NCBI RefSeq assembly: GCF_044197065.1
Contig: NZ_JBIQOI010000005.1
Location: 124,001-188,000, forward strand
Length of the DNA: 64,000 nt
Direction: 5' to 3'
From: Kluyvera ascorbata_C
Lineage (GTDB): Bacteria > Pseudomonadota > Gammaproteobacteria > Enterobacterales > Enterobacteriaceae
Shown: in pieces, positions 62,529-64,000 of the stretch
Layout of the letters: each line of letters opens with the position of its first letter
Numbering within the stretch: position 1 is the first letter of the stretch
Position numbers and translations under genes: made by a program
The notes under the pieces: generated by a model
Databases searched by the model: none
What the model was told of the DNA's origin: nothing
The model's input: the letters and a program-made list of their open reading frames with translations, nothing else

Positions 62529-63122
62529 ATGAGACTGATTATAGGCATGACTGGCGCCACCGGGGCACCGCTAGGTGTTGCACTGCTCCAGGCACTGCGC
62601 GATATGCCGGAAGTGGAAACTCACCTGGTCATGTCGAAATGGGCGAAAACTACCATCGAGCTTGAAACGCCGTGGAGCGCGCGCGACGTCGCTGCAATGG
62701 CCGACTTCAGTCACAGCCCGGCGGACCAGGCCGCCACCATCTCCTCCGGCTCTTTCCAGACCGACGGCATGATTATTATCCCGTGCAGCATGAAAACGCT
62801 GGCCGGTATTCGCGCAGGCTACGCCGATGGACTGGTGGGACGTGCCGCTGACGTGGTGATGAAAGAAGGGCGCAAGCTGGTGCTGGTGCCGCGTGAAATG
62901 CCGCTCAGCACCATTCATCTGGAAAACATGCTGGCGCTCTCCCGCATGGGCGTAGCGATGGTTCCACCTATGCCCGCGTTCTACAACCACCCGGAAACGG
63001 TCGACGATATCGTTCAGCACGTGGTGACGCGGGTGCTCGATCAGTTTGGCCTCAAATACGATAAAGCGCGCCGCTGGCAGGGGTTACCGGCGACGAAACA
63101 ATTTTCACAGGAGAATGCATAA
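62529..63122 (+). CDS. ecdB: Non-oxidative hydroxyarylic acid decarboxylase subunit B (UbiX/Pad1-type flavin prenyltransferase)
   Basis: The 197-residue flavoprotein starts RLIIGMTGATGAPLGVALLQ and contains SSGSFQTDGMIIIPCSMKTL near residue 72. VPREMPLSTIHLENMLALS lies near residue 117. Proteins of this family (UbiX, Pad1, KpdB, EcdB) transfer dimethylallyl to FMN to make the prenylated flavin cofactor used by UbiD-type partners. The partner follows immediately, with a one-base overlap. In Klebsiella the gene would be called kpdB. Confidence 0.93.
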   Translation: MRLIIGMTGATGAPLGVALLQALRDMPEVETHLVMSKWAKTTIELETPWSARDVAAMADFSHSPADQAATISSGSFQTDGMIIIPCSMKTLAGIRAGYADGLVGRAADVVMKEGRKLVLVPREMPLSTIHLENMLALSRMGVAMVPPMPAFYNHPETVDDIVQHVVTRVLDQFGLKYDKARRWQGLPATKQFSQENA

Positions 63123-64000
63123 TGGCTTTTGATGACTTACGCGGTTTTTTGCAGGCGCTGGAAGACCAGGGTCAACTGCTGAAAATCAGTGAAGAGGTAA
63201 ATGCCGAGCCGGATCTGGCGGCCGCGGCCAATGCGACAGGCCGTATTGGCGACGGTGCGCCAGCCGTATGGTTTGACAATATCCGTGGCTTTACCGATGC
63301 TCGCGTGGTGATGAACACCATCGGCTCCTGGCAGAACCATGCGATTTCGATGGGCTTGCCGATGAACACGCCGGTCAAAAAACAGATTGATGAGTTTATT
63401 CGCCGCTGGGATAAATTCCCGATTGCTCCGGAACGCCGCGCTAACCCAGCGTGGGCGGAAAACACCGTCGACGGTGACGACATTAACCTGTTCGACATCC
63501 TGCCGCTGTTCCGCCTGAACGACGGTGACGGTGGTTTCTACCTTGATAAAGCCTGCGTGGTTTCCCGCGACCCACTGGACCCGGATAACTTCGGCAAGCA
63601 GAACGTCGGTATCTACCGTATGGAAGTGAAGGGCAAGCGTAAGCTCGGACTGCAGCCGGTTCCTATGCACGATATCGCGCTGCACCTGCACAAAGCGGAA
63701 GAGCGCGGTGAGGACCTGCCGATCGCGATTACCCTCGGTAACGACCCGATTATTACCCTGATGGGCGCGACGCCGCTGAAGTATGACCAGTCTGAATACG
63801 AGATGGCCGGTGCGCTGCGCGAAAGCCCGTACCCGATTGCCACCGCGCCGCTAACCGGCTTTGATGTGCCGTGGGGCTCTGAAGTGATCATCGAAGGGGT
63901 TATCGAAGGGCGTAAACGCGAAATCGAAGGTCCGTTCGGTGAATTTACCGGCCACTATTCCGGTGGCCGTAATATGACAGTGGTGCGTATCGATAAAGTT
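63122..64000 (+). CDS. ecdC: Non-oxidative hydroxyarylic acid decarboxylase subunit C (UbiD family), 5' part
   Basis: The frame is open from ATG 63122 to the window end (293 codons, no stop) and starts MAFDDLRGFLQALEDQGQLL. UbiD-family features are visible: NTIGSWQNHAISMGLP near residue 62, VGIYRMEVKGKRKLGLQPVP near residue 163, and IEGPFGEFTGHYSGGRNM near residue 269, part of the Glu-rich active site. It is expected to decarboxylate 4-hydroxybenzoate, vanillate or related acids with prenylated FMN. A small subunit D gene probably follows outside the window. Confidence 0.93.
   Translation, partial: MAFDDLRGFLQALEDQGQLLKISEEVNAEPDLAAAANATGRIGDGAPAVWFDNIRGFTDARVVMNTIGSWQNHAISMGLPMNTPVKKQIDEFIRRWDKFPIAPERRANPAWAENTVDGDDINLFDILPLFRLNDGDGGFYLDKACVVSRDPLDPDNFGKQNVGIYRMEVKGKRKLGLQPVPMHDIALHLHKAEERGEDLPIAITLGNDPIITLMGATPLKYDQSEYEMAGALRESPYPIATAPLTGFDVPWGSEVIIEGVIEGRKREIEGPFGEFTGHYSGGRNMTVVRIDKV

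Overview
This is chromosomal DNA of an enteric gammaproteobacterium (Enterobacteriaceae). The evidence is an unbroken series of genes with E. coli-length products in a familiar order (mltA-tcdA-csdEA-ygdI-gcvB-gcvA-ygdD-rlmM-xni-sdaBC-ppnN-queF-syd-csrB-yqcC-truC-yqcA, barA-rlmD-relA-mazG-pyrG-eno, cysJIH, iap, cysDNC-ygbE-ftsB-ispDF-truD-surE-pcm-nlpD-rpoS), plus enteric REP elements between genes. It is not E. coli or Salmonella. The anaerobic cobalamin operon sits beside the initiator-tRNA cluster, mazEF is missing between relA and mazG, and no CRISPR-Cas lies between cysH and iap. An ecd/kpd-type hydroxyarylic acid decarboxylase cluster follows rpoS. A member of the Klebsiella/Enterobacter/Kluyvera/Citrobacter group is the best guess; the genus cannot be fixed from sequence reading alone.

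Layout. 1-10133: the 3' part of the anaerobic (cobalt-early) corrin operon, cbiD(partial)-E-T-F-G-H-J-K-L-M-N-Q-O-P, almost all with overlapping stops and starts. 10230-10593: three tandem tRNA-fMet genes on the minus strand with their promoter. 10760-26921: cell-wall (mltA), tRNA modification and sulfur transfer (tcdA, csdE, csdA, truC, queF), amino-acid regulation (gcvA with the sRNA GcvB), serine uptake and catabolism (sdaC, sdaB), nucleotide turnover (ppnN), and the CsrA-sequestering sRNA CsrB. 27144-29710: D-glucarate dehydratase and glycerate kinase. 29789-40286: barA, rlmD, relA, mazG, pyrG, eno. 40337-45482: accessory genes (orphan thioester-reductase-like SDR, GntP-family permease, agp) around queE and queD. 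46319-55052: assimilatory sulfate reduction (cysJIH, then cysDNC beyond iap). 55096-61902: ygbE, ftsB, isoprenoid genes ispD/ispF, truD, surE, pcm, nlpD, rpoS. 61963-64000: MarR-type regulator divergent from the hydroxyarylic acid decarboxylase B and C subunits, the latter running off the window.

How it fits together. BarA (29789-32542) and its regulatory output CsrB (24928-25295) lie about 5 kb apart. CsrB is preceded by an 18-bp palindrome resembling a UvrY site. cysD-N-C make PAPS and cysH-I-J reduce it to sulfide. queD, queE and queF are three of the queuosine-precursor steps. gudD yields 5-keto-4-deoxyglucarate and garK uses the glycerate formed downstream, but no transporter, aldolase or reductase for this pathway lies in the window.

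I found no clearly new multi-gene system. The most unusual items are small: a compensatory T-stem change in one tRNA-fMet copy, mutually exclusive hairpins between gudD and garK, paired inverted operator-like sites at the GntP-family and decarboxylase promoters, and the orphan SDR gene ending inside the eno terminator.
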